From Chionoecetes opilio (taxonomy: Eukaryota > Arthropoda > Malacostraca > Decapoda > Majidae): a stretch of DNA of 64,000 nt. The notes below the pieces were generated by a model. It searched no databases, was not told the DNA's origin, and saw only the letters and a program-made list of their open reading frames with translations. This document shows, in pieces, positions 11,541 to 22,690 of the stretch (position 1 is the first letter of the stretch; every line of letters begins with the position of its first letter). Location: NCBI GenBank assembly GCA_016584305.1, contig JACEEZ010018578.1, positions 51,001 to 115,000 of the forward strand, given 5' to 3'. The position numbers and the translations under genes are program-made.

Positions 11541-14406
11541 TAATAAATTAATTCCCCATAACTCAAATAAACTAAATATATTAACATATCAATGCAGATC
11601 TTTACCTAAAAACATAGATAATATTGCAAGCATTCTTAATTCCTTTAGCCGTCATCCCAGATATTTTGGCCGGTTACTGGAGACCTGGCTCATGATACTA
11701 ACAAACATCTATTTCACTACCATGCTATAATTCTTCCACTATGGTTAGAACCCACTAGAGCACACGGAGGGATTTACACTCTTTATATCACATACATCTA
11801 CTGTGAACAAATACAAGATTAACAATTTTTAAACGATTCTATAGAATTAACCCCATTAACGTAACGATAGCGTCTTACTTACATAGATGTGCATATACAG
11901 ACCACACAGTAAACATGAAGGCAAGCGAAGATTGCACTAATTTTTGCTCTACTCTTTTGCAAAAAGATAGCATAAGAAAATAAAACCGTATTATTGGAGA
12001 CCTAATATCAACTTACTGAACACAGTCCACATGCTCAACAAATAATTTTCTTAGCACGTTTGCACTATAAACTTTTTTTCCACCATATCTCACTCACGAC
12101 CAACATGCTTCCTGATAGCTATACTCTAATTTAAGTAAGACCATCTTTGCTGGATCCATATATTTACAAACTTTAATAGTAACTATACATCTGGAATAAT
12201 CCATTATCAATTATCAGACCACCTCCCAATATTCCTTAATATCCTCTACGCCATCAAATCACATCAACTTCAGAAACAATTGTATTTAGTCGACAACTAA
12301 AACGACAAGCTACTTTTCTTCGACAAACAAGTTGCTATTGAATGAATGATTGTTAATTCTACTTAAATTCTAACTTCACAAGTTTCTTGAAAAACTCTAC
12401 ATGAATATAAATGAAAGCTTTCCTCTTAAAAAAAATTTGTAAGTGAGGAAACGTTAAACAACCCGTTGTGAATCACTCAAGCAGTTATCACTCCATAAAA
12501 ACTAAAAACAATTCTTACGAGGACTATAAAGTAGGTGCTGTTACGAGAATTATTACTAACACTATCGTAACACACTTAACAAACTATTAGACAGGCCAAA
12601 CAATCTTATTACACTAAGATATTTTTAACTTTAAAGAATGATACTAAAAAATGTGGAACATTATCAACCAACTTACCATACAACCGTAAATCTATTAAGA
12701 AGATAACGTCACATACAATAATAATAAACTAAATAGCATTTCTCTATATATTCTACAGCGTTTTAAATGAATTTTACAACAACTATTGCCCCTGAGTTAG
12801 ACCGCGGTTTTTCCACAATCTACTACTGATTCCCTAACTTCCTTAGAGGTGACTATCCTAATTTCTCATTGTAGTTCTTCCAGTCCATCCACAAGATGTT
12901 TATAATAGTCATTAATTCCTAAAAAAAACAAAAAAAGTACACTTATGGATTCTCAACATTATTATCAAAGAACAGAAACCAATTAGCAATACCATTATCG
13001 ATCTTATTCAATCAATCTATTTAACAGAGGTGAATTTTCCACGTGCCTTAAGCATGCACTGTTATACTATGCCACAAAAAGGTCCTAAAGATGTCTTAAG
13101 CAATTATAGACCCTATCACTGTTAAGGTATTTTTCTAAAATTTTTGAAGAAATTAATGAAAAATCCTTACTAAATTTTCTTGAGTCTAAAAATATTATTG
13201 ACCAAGACAGTTTGTTTTCGTACATGCAGGAACACTTTTACAGCTTTAAAAAAATTTCACCGAGGAAATTACATACACTAGCTTGGATTCACAGCATTCT
13301 CTTTTAAGCATCTACATTATTTCACTCAGCATTTGACACAGTTAAGAAAACCAAATGGGGATATACTACTTCGAAAATTACACCATTTATGGTATACGGG
13401 AACTGTAAATGATTGGTTTTAGAGATTTACTATTCAATAGAACACAGTCAACAAAACGACTCGATAGTATAATACCATCACTAACCGTTCGATATGGGGT
13501 TCCCCAGGGAAGCGTGTTAGGTCCTATTTATTCCATTATTCTATATAAATGATATGTCCCTATTTTAACAACCTTAAAACCATACTCTTCGCTGACGACT
13601 CAACCCTCTAGCATTACAGATCAAATCCATTCAACATGATACACACTGCCAATTCTGAGCTCCAATTCTTAAAAAATGGTGTCTAATAACAGATTGATTA
13701 TAATATTTAAGTAAACTTTTCTACATGTTATTTACCAATTAGGCCATTTTTTTTTACTAAACTTGCTTCCACCATTATTATTACAACTCCATCATTAAAA
13801 GAACTGAGACACACACACTCTTGTGTGTAACACTGGTGATAATGACATTCAAAAACCCTCAATATAACAAACCTCATACTGAAATTATCAAGAACTATAT
13901 CCTTCTATCCAGAGTAAAGATTGTTGTACCCACTATTAATGAAAACGCTTTACGATGCCCATGTCTTACCACATTTCCATTAACTGTATCACAATCTGGT
14001 GCACCACTTCTCCCCCACGCATTTACTGCCTCTATTAAGAATGCAGAAAACGACTAAATTTAGGATTATTACGGACAGTGACTTCTACTCACATACACCA
14101 ACCCCTTTTTTAAACAATTACACACATTAAAACTTTTTGGATATCAACAATTAGAATTGCAATCTATATGTTTTAAAACTATTAACAGTGAAATACTGCA
14201 TTACTGCAAACAACCACATCAACAATTATCCTACACGCACCAAACATAACCTCCGATTCCCAATACTAGCCTAACTATGTTCCACAAACTTCACCTCTCT
14301 TATCTTGGCCTAAAACATGAATGCCTTCCAGATGAGTAAAGTTCTTCCTTTTTCACTATATTCTTTTAAGAAACATCTTAAAAATACCATGCGGAATAAA
14401 TACTAA
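11541..14406 (+). pseudogene. Degenerate endonuclease-reverse transcriptase ORF2 of a non-LTR retrotransposon
   Basis: Across frames: NILTYQCRSLPKNIDNIA and PDILAVT followed by ETWL-type sequence (about 11570-11692) mark the APE endonuclease N terminus; GGIYTLYI follows near 11768. The RT has LSNYRP (13097-13114), YGVPQGSVLGP (13492-13524), LYINDMS and FADDST (13587-13604), the catalytic box. The C terminus reads LPDE, SLYSFKKHLKN, ending at TAA 14404. The order EN then RT identifies a non-LTR element of the Jockey/CR1/L2 type that would nick DNA and prime cDNA at the target. Length fits a full ORF2 (about 950 codons) but dozens of stops and indels show an old copy. AT content is higher than in the CR1-like copies at 50-60 kb, in line with greater age. 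Confidence 0.8.
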
Positions 14407-14709
14407 CTACACGTCCCAATGATTAAATTTTGTGATGGCCTATGTCAGTTAATTTTGTTGTTTCGTGAGTTTGCCAACAACCTTTTGTTGACAGTCACAA
14501 TGATGGATGGGGTTGGAAGTGTTCTCGTACTTTTTTTAATGTTATATTTATGTTTTACATACAGATTCATTTATCCATAATTGATCAAATTATTGCCCGA
14601 AAAGCTTGCTTCCTATGGGCTGCCTTAATGCTACAATTATTGTATAGATAATAATAAGATGTACTGTTAGGGCATAATAAAATGTTTCAAAATGTTTCAA
14701 ATGTTTCGT
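14407..14709 (+). mobile_element. 3' UTR and tail of the ORF2 relic
   Basis: It contains GTTTGCCAACAACCTTTTGT, CCCGAAAAGCTTGCTTCC and ends in a short tandem tail of AATGTTTCAA units. A second copy of the same 3' end lies at 15590-15842, confirming that this is a repeat-family terminus. Confidence 0.75.
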
Positions 14710-15589
14710 CCTTAGCACGGCATACCCTCCCTCTCAGAGGTATTGGCGTCCTAGTTACATGATGGAAAGTGGCAATACAAATAGTTGTGTAGGAGGGAGT
14801 CCTTCCTAGTTGTTGATGGGCATTTTGTGCTGTAGGGAACCTGGGGCTGGATGTTCAAACGTTCGTAACTTTCCGCCTCTAAGATCATCTTAGAGCAGTG
14901 GTTCTTAACCTCTGGGTCGACCGAAAAGAAAGAAAAAGAGGGGCTCGGTGAGCCAGTCTCAGGGGTTGCGGCGGAGGCCCTCCGAGCACATTGCATTTTG
15001 CTATTATTATAATGCCGGATATTCTCAGAGTTAAATATAACGCAAGATCAAACATAGAATCAAGCAGTGCGGTGAAGGGAGAGCTGTGTGTGCATGTGTA
15101 TGTGGCAGAGGTGGGCACCGCCAAACGAACATGTGCTCATATTACATCTCGAAAATGTGTCAGTAATATGGGATAGTTGCGTCATTTTTCTAAACATCTT
15201 GGGTTGTATCCATAACTCTTTGTTGAGCCACACGAAAATAGAAGACAGTCATATGACTGAGTCGGCCGAGGGACCGTGAGGTTAGAGCGCGGAGCCCGCC
15301 AACTGCAAAACATTGTTTCCTATATCTAGCTGACCTTGGATCTCAACTAACAAAGTTTACAGTACATATTGAAGATTTTCATGATATTCATAACATTACA
15401 CAGATAATGTTTATATGAGTTTCAACCGAAATTGTAAAAAGAAGCATCATAACCTACAAGCGAGGCAGGAGATGTTTGGAGAGACACGTACGTACTTCGT
15501 CTATGAATGCTCACTGATAACTGCGGTCAAGGTTGACTGGTGTAAAGCAGCCTCCTTAGCGTATCCCACTCCCCTGGACGTGTGCATAG
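14710..15589. other. Unassigned stretch with two hAT-like termini
   Basis: CAGTGGTTCTTAACC at 14896-14910 and CAGAGGTGGGCACCGCC at about 15104 look like the starts of hAT-type inverted termini. No matching inverted partners were found nearby. No gene is supported. Confidence 0.3.
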
Positions 15590-15841
15590 CCCCCTTAGGT
15601 ATGTCATTTATTGTTGTTTGTGAGTTGTGCCAACAACCTGTTGTTGACAGTCAAAATGATGGAGGGTTGGGGGGGTTTTCGTATTGTTAAGTATTTTAGT
15701 TACATATAGTTTAATTTTTTACCAAATTTGATCAATTATTCCCCGAAAAGCTTGTTTCCCTATGGCCCCTTTAATGCTAAAATATTTATAGATAAATAAG
15801 ATGTACTTTAAAGGATAAAAAAATGTTTCAAATTTTTCAAA

Positions 15842-15842
<1 letters not shown>
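15590..15842 (+). mobile_element. Solo 3' end of the same non-LTR family, joined to a CT array
   Basis: It repeats the landmarks of 14430-14709 (TGCCAACAACCTGTTGTTGA, CCCCGAAAAGCTTG, tail AATGTTTCAAA) and runs straight into (CT)n at 15845. It is a severely 5'-truncated copy whose 3' tail abuts a microsatellite. Confidence 0.75.
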
Positions 15843-15844
<2 letters not shown>

Positions 15845-15887
<43 letters not shown>

Positions 15888-15905
15888 TTCTCTCTCTCTC
15901 TTCTC

Positions 15906-15982
<77 letters not shown>

Positions 15983-16012
15983 CTCTCTTCCCTTCTCTCT
16001 CTCTCCTCCCCT

Positions 16013-16047
<35 letters not shown>

Positions 16048-16114
16048 CTCTCTTCCTCTCTCTCTCTCTCTCTCTCTCTTCTCCTCTTTTCTCTCTCTCT
16101 CTCTCCTCTTCTCT

Positions 16115-16164
<50 letters not shown>

Positions 16165-16230
16165 CTCCTCTCTCCTCTCTTTTCTCTCTCTCTTCTCTTC
16201 TCTCTCTCTCTCTCTCTTTCTTCTCTTTAA
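15845..16230. repeat. (CT)n array with interspersed TCC variants
   Basis: About 385 bp of CT dinucleotides with occasional extra T or C. Long frames on both strands are pure repeat translation (S/L or R/E) and not genes. Confidence 0.95.
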
Positions 16231-16232
16231 CC

Positions 16233-17560
16233 CAAAAACCCCCTCTTTCCGTACTAGGGGTTCCCTCAGAAAAAGGGGAAGCATTATTCTCCTCTTAGGC
16301 AAAAAAAACACGATTTAAAGGAGCTCCCCCTGCCCTTTGGGTCAAAAAACCCCTTTGACGATTAAAAAGTAACGATACAGTGCACGGGGAAGACACAGTT
16401 TTTGAGGGAATTATACTATCAAGCTTAAAAACCCTTTTGGACATTTTTGTATTCGTTCATTTTATGGTCAGGGGCGCAATTTTGGCTGTGTTGTGTTGTG
16501 ATTTTTTGTTGGGGGTTCAAAGGTGGCGTTGGTTTGCTTTGGGTGCGTTTTTTGTTGTGCTGTTTTGTGTGGTTTGGCGGGGTTTTCGTTATGTTGTTTT
16601 GGTTTTTTTGTGGGCAAAGGTGGCATGGCTTGCGGGTGTTGTTTTGTGTTTGTGTGTGTCAACAGTTGCTTTGGGCTTGTATAGTGTTTGTTGTGTTGTT
16701 TTGTTTTGTGTGCAAAGGGGGGTTTGGTTGGGGGTGTGGTTTTGGTTTTGTTTTGGGGACTACATGGGTTTTGACGATGATCGGAACTAGATGGGGTATT
16801 ATTCTACGTTTGCCCAAAATCCCCCTCGCCCCAAAAACAAGCTTGAGGCCCTGGAAGAATTCGGGTATTTGCTGGGGAAAAAATATGCGTCGCAACCACA
16901 ATTTTTTGAGTTAGGGTGTTGAAATAATTCCCAGACTAGGGAAAATCTTTGGATTTTTTTAGTCCAGAGGGTTGAACCGACGATCCCCCAAAAAAATGAT
17001 GACGAAGTGTCGAAAAACCCCCCCAACCCCCCCTGGGGAGGTTAGGTTATATTTGGATGGTTTAGGGTGGGTTAAATTTTTGGGGTAGGTGGGTTTAGAT
17101 TGGTTTAAGTTAGGTTAGATTGTTGGGGTTGGGTTTAGATTTGGTGGGTTAGTTTTGGTTGGGTTTAGCTTAGGTTAGGTTAGGTTACGGGGATCAAGCC
17201 CCCCAGGTTAGGTTAATTTCGTTTAGGAAAATTTCTTAAATATAAGGAAACTCCCCTAGATTGGGAGTTTACCCCCCCTACACAAAATCTTAAATTTCGT
17301 GTTTTTGACGCAGAATTGTTCCCCCCGAAAACCTGCATTCCCACAGGTCCCAAATTGTTGGGGGAAGGGGAGAGTATGGCAAAACACAGAAATTTACCCA
17401 GATGGGAGTGTTTTTAGTGACTGAAAAAATATTCCCGAGTTATTGAATTTCTTGAAAAATAGATTTAAAAATGAATTATAAAAGGGAAAATCAAAGTGAT
17501 TCCTGAATCAGGGGGATGAATTTTGTTTTCTGTTTGGGGGTCAAAGCTTTTGGGGCGAGG
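16233..17560. other. Low-quality sequence: collapsed GT tract and degenerate TTAGG stretch
   Basis: Base composition shifts to homopolymer blocks. 16490-16790 is almost only G and T, as a (GT)n array would look with wrong run lengths. Open frames are therefore artefactual. No counterpart for 16.2-17.5 kb was found elsewhere in the window. Confidence 0.6.
17038..17217. repeat. Degenerate (TTAGG)n interstitial repeat
   Basis: Three exact TTAGG units in a row near 17172-17186 are surrounded by GGTTTAG, GGGTTTAGAT and AGGTTAGGTTA variants over about 180 bp. TTAGG is the ancestral arthropod telomere unit. The variants may be base-calling errors in this poor-quality tract. Confidence 0.55.
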
Positions 17561-17994
17561 GGAGGGAGAAACCCCGGGACATTGAGCTGGACGTTTAAAC
17601 ATGAACTTTAACTTTTATCCTGTGCGGTTAAATATTTTACCGGCCGGGATATGTCAAGAGCAATAAGGGCTCACGTAGCCATGTGTTGGGCCACCGTCCA
17701 TTCCGATAATGAAATTTTCTTCACCCTCTCATTCCATCAAGGGGAGAGGGGGTGGCTGCAGCCGGGAGATCCCTCATGCTTCCTTTCCACGTAAAAAACA
17801 CATAACACTGACGCCGAACCGGATGCCGGAGACCGTAAAAAATTTAAGAGGCACTCGCAGCAATCCGGGGTCAAACGGCACACTGGAACGGCGTGAAAAT
17901 GGAAAACGCATTTTTTTTCCTTTTTTCGACCCTTTTAACGCTTCCGGGGATTTTTAATTCCTTTAGAAACTCTGTCATTTTCTGCAGACGGTGA

Positions 17995-18224
17995 AATTGC
18001 CCCTGCTGCTGGGGGTGGCGCGTGCCCCCCCCCCCCCGATGAACACTAAGGAGCGGGAGGACCTCACGCCCGCCCCCTGTGTTCTGTGGTGCGGCTACGG
18101 GCGGGCTGATGCCCCCCTCTTTTTTACTGGCTTTGGTATGTATGGTAGGTATGTTGTGATATGTATATGTTTAAGTATATATATTTTTGTAATAGAGTAA
18201 ACAATAATAATAAAAAAAAAAAAA
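17995..18224 (+). mobile_element. Insertion present only in the poor copy, with A-rich tail
   Basis: The clean copy reads CAGACGGTGAGGTCGATTG without interruption at 25185-25203. The poor copy has about 230 bp between CAGACGGTGA and GGTCGATTG. The insert has a GC-rich first half and ends AATAATAATAAA plus a run of A. This looks like a retroposon insertion that differs between two alleles. Confidence 0.5.
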
Positions 18225-21200
18225 AGGTCGATTGATAGATGAGAAACAGAGTTTTTTTTTTTTTCTTTTTTAGAACAATAACATGAATCATGAATGCAAA
18301 AAAAGTGAAAACAAAATGGAGAGAAATAAAAAATGATTCCCCGCCACAGTAACATTTTTCTTTGATTCAAATCTTTCCTTAAAACCCTTACAAAGCACAG
18401 TAGGTTTTTCCTATTGCCCCATGAGCAATCACGGTTTGTGTTAAGGATTCAACGGAAAGGGCATTAAAAGTGTTGAGGTTTGCCAATTAGCTCTCACTCT
18501 TAATGTTGAAGTTTTCGATGAAAGTTTTTTTGGGGGGGAAAATTTTTTTTTCCCCGGGGGGAAATAGGGAAAGAGCAAAAAGGACCAGGGGGGAGGGGGG
18601 AAGAGATTGATAGAAAGGCCACCCCCCAAAAAAGGGGGGAGAGGGGTGGTGAGCCGGGGGGAAAAAGGGTTTTTAAGAAAAGTAATAAACTGAGCGAAGG
18701 GATGCCGGAGGGCCAAAAAGAGGACCCCCAGAACGGGGGGAAAGGGCCCAAGGAAGGCGGAAAATGGGGGGGGAAAAGGGGGGACGAAGGGGGGAAAAAT
18801 TTTTAAAAAAAACCTGATTTTTGAAGGGGTTTAAATTGGTGGGGGGGGGGAAAACGAAAAACAAAAAAAAGGGGGGGAAAAAGTCCCCCCCAAAAAAGGA
18901 TTTAAAATGGGAAAGTTTAAAGGGGCCGGGAAAAAAACCCAAATTCCCCCCTTTAAAAGGGGGTTTTTTTTGGGCAAAGAAAAAATTGTTTTGGGGGAAA
19001 AAAAAATTTTTAAAATTTAAAAAAAAAAAATTTGGGCGGGGGTTTTTTTCCCCTTTTAAAGCCCTTGTTTTAAAAAAAGTTTTTAAAAAAGGGGTTTTAA
19101 ATTTTATTTCGCGAAACTTTTTTAAAAAATTTTCAAACCCCCAAAAGAAAAATTTTTTCCCCAAACCCAACCTGGGGTGTTGGCCGGGGGGTTTAAATTT
19201 TAAAACCCCCCCCCCCTTTTAAAAAATTTTTCCCCCAAATTAAAAAGGGGGGCCCCCCCTTGGGTTTTTAAAAAAAAAAAAAAACCCCGGGGGGTTTTCC
19301 TGTTTTTTTGGGCGGGGCCTTTTTTTTTTTGGGGGGGGGTTTCTTGGGGTTTAAATTCTTTCAGAAAAAGGGAAAAATTTTAACCAAAAAAAAAAAAAGG
19401 GGAAAAAAGGGAAAAACCCAAATTTTTACTTCCTTTTCCCGGAAATTTAAAGGTTTTTTATTTTTAAGGGCCCCCAAATCCTTTAAAATTTTAAAAATTT
19501 TTCCCCTTTTTTAAAAGGGGAATTTTTTTAGGAACCCAAAATTGGGGAAAGGGAAAGAAAAAAGGAAAAAAGGGGGGAAAGGGGAAAAAAAAAAAGAAAA
19601 AAAAAAGGGAAAAAAAAAAAAAAAAAAAAAGGGGAAAAAGAAAGAAAAAAAAAGAGAAAGAAAGGAGGGGAAAAGGAAAAAAAAGGGGAAAAGAAAGAAA
19701 AAAAAGGGAGGAGAAAAGGGGGAAAAAAAAGGGAAAGAGGGGAAAGGGGAAGGGGGGGAAAAAGAGGAAGGGGGGGGAAAAGGGGGGGGGAAAAGGGGAA
19801 AAAAGGGGGGGGGAAAAGGAAGGGAGGAAGAAAATTAGGGGGAGGGAAGGGAAAAAAAAAAAAAAAATGGGGGGGGAAAAAAAGGGGGGAAAAAGGGGGG
19901 AAGGGAAAAAAAGGTGGGGGGGAAAAAAAAGGGGGGAAAAGGGGGAAAAAGGGGGAAAAAAAAAAAGGGAAAGGGGGGGGAAAAAAAGAGGGGGAAAAAG
20001 GGGGGAAAAAGGAAAAGAAGAAAAAAGGGGAAGGGAAAGAAAGTAGGGAAAAAAATTTGGAAAAGGAAGGGGGGGAGGAGGGAAAGGAAAAGGGGAAAAG
20101 GGGAAGGGGGGGGGGAGAGAAAGGAAAAAAGAGGAGGGAAGGAAAACGGTAAAAAGGGGAGAAAAAGCAAAAAAAACTAAATAAAAATAAGAAGTCTTGG
20201 GAAAAGGGGGGGGGGGGGGGGGGCCCCCTTGAAGACGATGAGGGGGAAAAGGGAAAAAGAAAAAAAAGGGGGGGGGGAAAAGGGGAAACAAAAATTAAGG
20301 AAAAAAGGGGGAGGGGCCAAAAAGTAAAAAAAAAAAGATAACGGGGAAAAATCAAAAAAAGGGGGGAATAAGAAACCAAAAAAAAAAAAAAAATGGGTTT
20401 TTCCCGAAGGGGCCTTTTGTTTTTTTTATTTTTTTTTTTTACTTAACCCCCCGGAAATTTATGGTTTTTTGGGGGGCTAAGTGGTTAACATTCCATTTGG
20501 AGGGGTTTTGGCCCCCCCCCCTTGGGGGAAAATGGTTTTTTTTAAAGGCAGTATGAGGGGGAAAATTTTTTTTGGGGGGGTTTTCCCCCTTTTTTTGGCC
20601 ACGAACCATTTTTCCCCCGCCCCTTAAAGGATCAAAGCAGGAGCTTTGGGTTTCCGGGACCAAAGGGGGTTTTAAACCCCCGGGCCCTTTGGGAAAAAAA
20701 ACCGGCCGGTAATCCCACTCCTGCAAAAATGGCCGAAAATTTTTTGGCAGGGTTCAATGGGGGATTCAAAGTCCCCACTAAAACCAACCTGAAAACCCCC
20801 CCCTTTTTTTTAAAAGTTTTTTTTTAAATTTTTAGGGAACGTTTGGGGTTTTTTTGGGTTTGGGGTTTGTTGGTTTGTTCTTTTTGTGTTTTTTTTGGGG
20901 GGGTTTTTTGGGGTTTTTGGGGGTTTTTGGGGTTTTTGGGGGGGTCATGGAAAAGATTTCGGGGGGTCTTCTTTAAATGGGGGTTCTAGCAAGGGGCAAT
21001 CCCCGGTTAAAACCCAAAAAGGGGGAGGCAAAGGGTAAAGGGTGGAAAGGTCCCCCGTAATGGCCTGCCCCGGGTTCCCTTTCACCCCCATGCCTTCACC
21101 CCAAATTACATAAATGTTTCCCCCAAAAAATTTTATTAAAAAAAAATTTTTAAATGTTTTTAAAATAAAAAGGGGGAATTTCCTATTGCTTGATTTTTTT

Positions 21201-21429
21201 TTTTTTATAAAAGTTTTTTATTTTTTTTTCAAAAGGTAATTATTTTTAGACAAAACTCCTTACTCATTTAAGGAAAACGGGAAAATAAAATAAATAAAAA
21301 AAAATATAATAAAATTTTAAAACCCAAAAATCCAAAAAAAAGGGAAAAGAAAAGGGGAAAAAAAGCCCGACAAAAAAAAATAAGAGCAAAATAAAAAGGG
21401 GGGACATAGAAAAGTACAAAAAAAAGAAC

Positions 21430-22690
21430 AGGGAAAACTGTTACCCCACATTCTACAAACAGCAGACCACCACCGCTTTTGGATAGGTCCAATACATGGG
21501 CCGAGCTTGCCTGACAGAGGTGATGTTGGGAGTTCGTAGAGAGCCACCACTCCTTAACTGAACACGGAGTGCCGGTACATCCAGATTTCACCCGTTCTAG
21601 CGAAAGCAGGGGGGAGGCAGCACGGGGAAACCCCCGAAGCCCCTAAGGAAAGTCATTTTGACAGACCTTAAGGCGGTTATAGGGCCCCCCTTGTACCCCG
21701 AACCCCCCCCCGAGTGCAGATATTTGGGAGCAGTGACCCTGAATAACTCCCTCTTCCCTCTTTTGCTACAGTAGGAAAATTTCCTCGTAGGTTTTTCCCC
21801 CGACAAAAAACTTGGTGGTTGCTTTATGAATCATCCTATCGTCATGTCGTGGGATAAACAGGCCAAGTATGCGAATCTTCCACAAAAAAATTTAGGGCAG
21901 ACCCACCGACATGCTTTTTCAGGTAATTCAATGAGCGCGTGCCAGTGATACTACCATGCCCCTGTTTTAGTGGGGTTGTAGACAATGTCATGTTGGCAGC
22001 ATACATTTGACACACATTGATAAGGCCCGCAAAGCATCCGCAGTGGGGAAAGCGTACCATTTTACAGCATAGCTCAGGATTGATGCACCCATCAGAATGT
22101 GGCAGCTGAACCTTTTCACGAAGGTTGCACTGAGATCATCCGTTTACTCATTGTACAGGTAGGGGGATAAAATCCCCCCCTCCGAATACCACTGGCAGTT
22201 AAAGGACAGCGAGAAGGAAATTACCCACTTAACAGTAAAATTCCGGGAGGTCCAGTACATTAAAAATTAACAATGTACCAAGGTACCCCTGAGAGAAGTT
22301 TATGAAAGAGCTTCCAGAATTCACTCTGTCAAACCCTTTTTGGGATCAGGAAACACAGATAAAAGGTGATTTCTGGAAAGGTAGTAATGAATGATATTCT
22401 TCAATGTCCTCAATGCCCCCACACACATCTCAGTGCCAAGGCCCTTTTTAAGCTGAACTGATTGCCGTGTATAAGGTAGGCCCCAAAATGATGGAGCACC
22501 ACTTTCTCCAGCCCTTGGACAGGACGGTCGTTGGCAATGGGCCTTGGAATTGCCAGAGTTAGCAGGGCCTTCCTTTGCTCTTAAGAAAAGGCCTATAAGC
22601 ACTGCCAAGACCCGATGGGTATGTACTGATGGTTTCCCCCCATGTGTGCTTTGAAGGGGGTGTCCCAGGGCCCTTTATGAGGTTTTTAGG
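21430..22690 (-). pseudogene. Corrupted copy of the RT fragment at 28.3-29.7 kb
   Basis: Landmarks of the clean RT are recognisable in the same order and strand (for example VLFLRAKEGPANSGN, GLGTEMCVG, NVCQMYAA, ERKFSYCS-like pieces). Single-base losses and gains interrupt it every 20-60 bp. It is not an independent gene. Confidence 0.75.

Noticed and set aside
14896..15120. A complete hAT element between two hAT-like termini
   Set aside because: Both termini point the same way and no inverted partner was found.
15808..16311. Long R/E-rich and S/L-rich open frames in CT/GA arrays (also near 26.2, 32.3, 34.9, 48.3 and 61.4 kb)
   Set aside because: Pure translation of dinucleotide repeats, open in several frames on both strands.
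16380..16914. Val/Cys/Phe/Trp-rich frames that look like membrane proteins (also 49.4-49.7 and 23.6-24.2 kb)
   Set aside because: They are translations of collapsed GT or CA repeats with no codon structure.
19491..20379. Pro/Phe-rich and Lys/Gly-rich frames up to 283 codons
   Set aside because: They lie in the A/G-only corrupted counterpart of a GA array.
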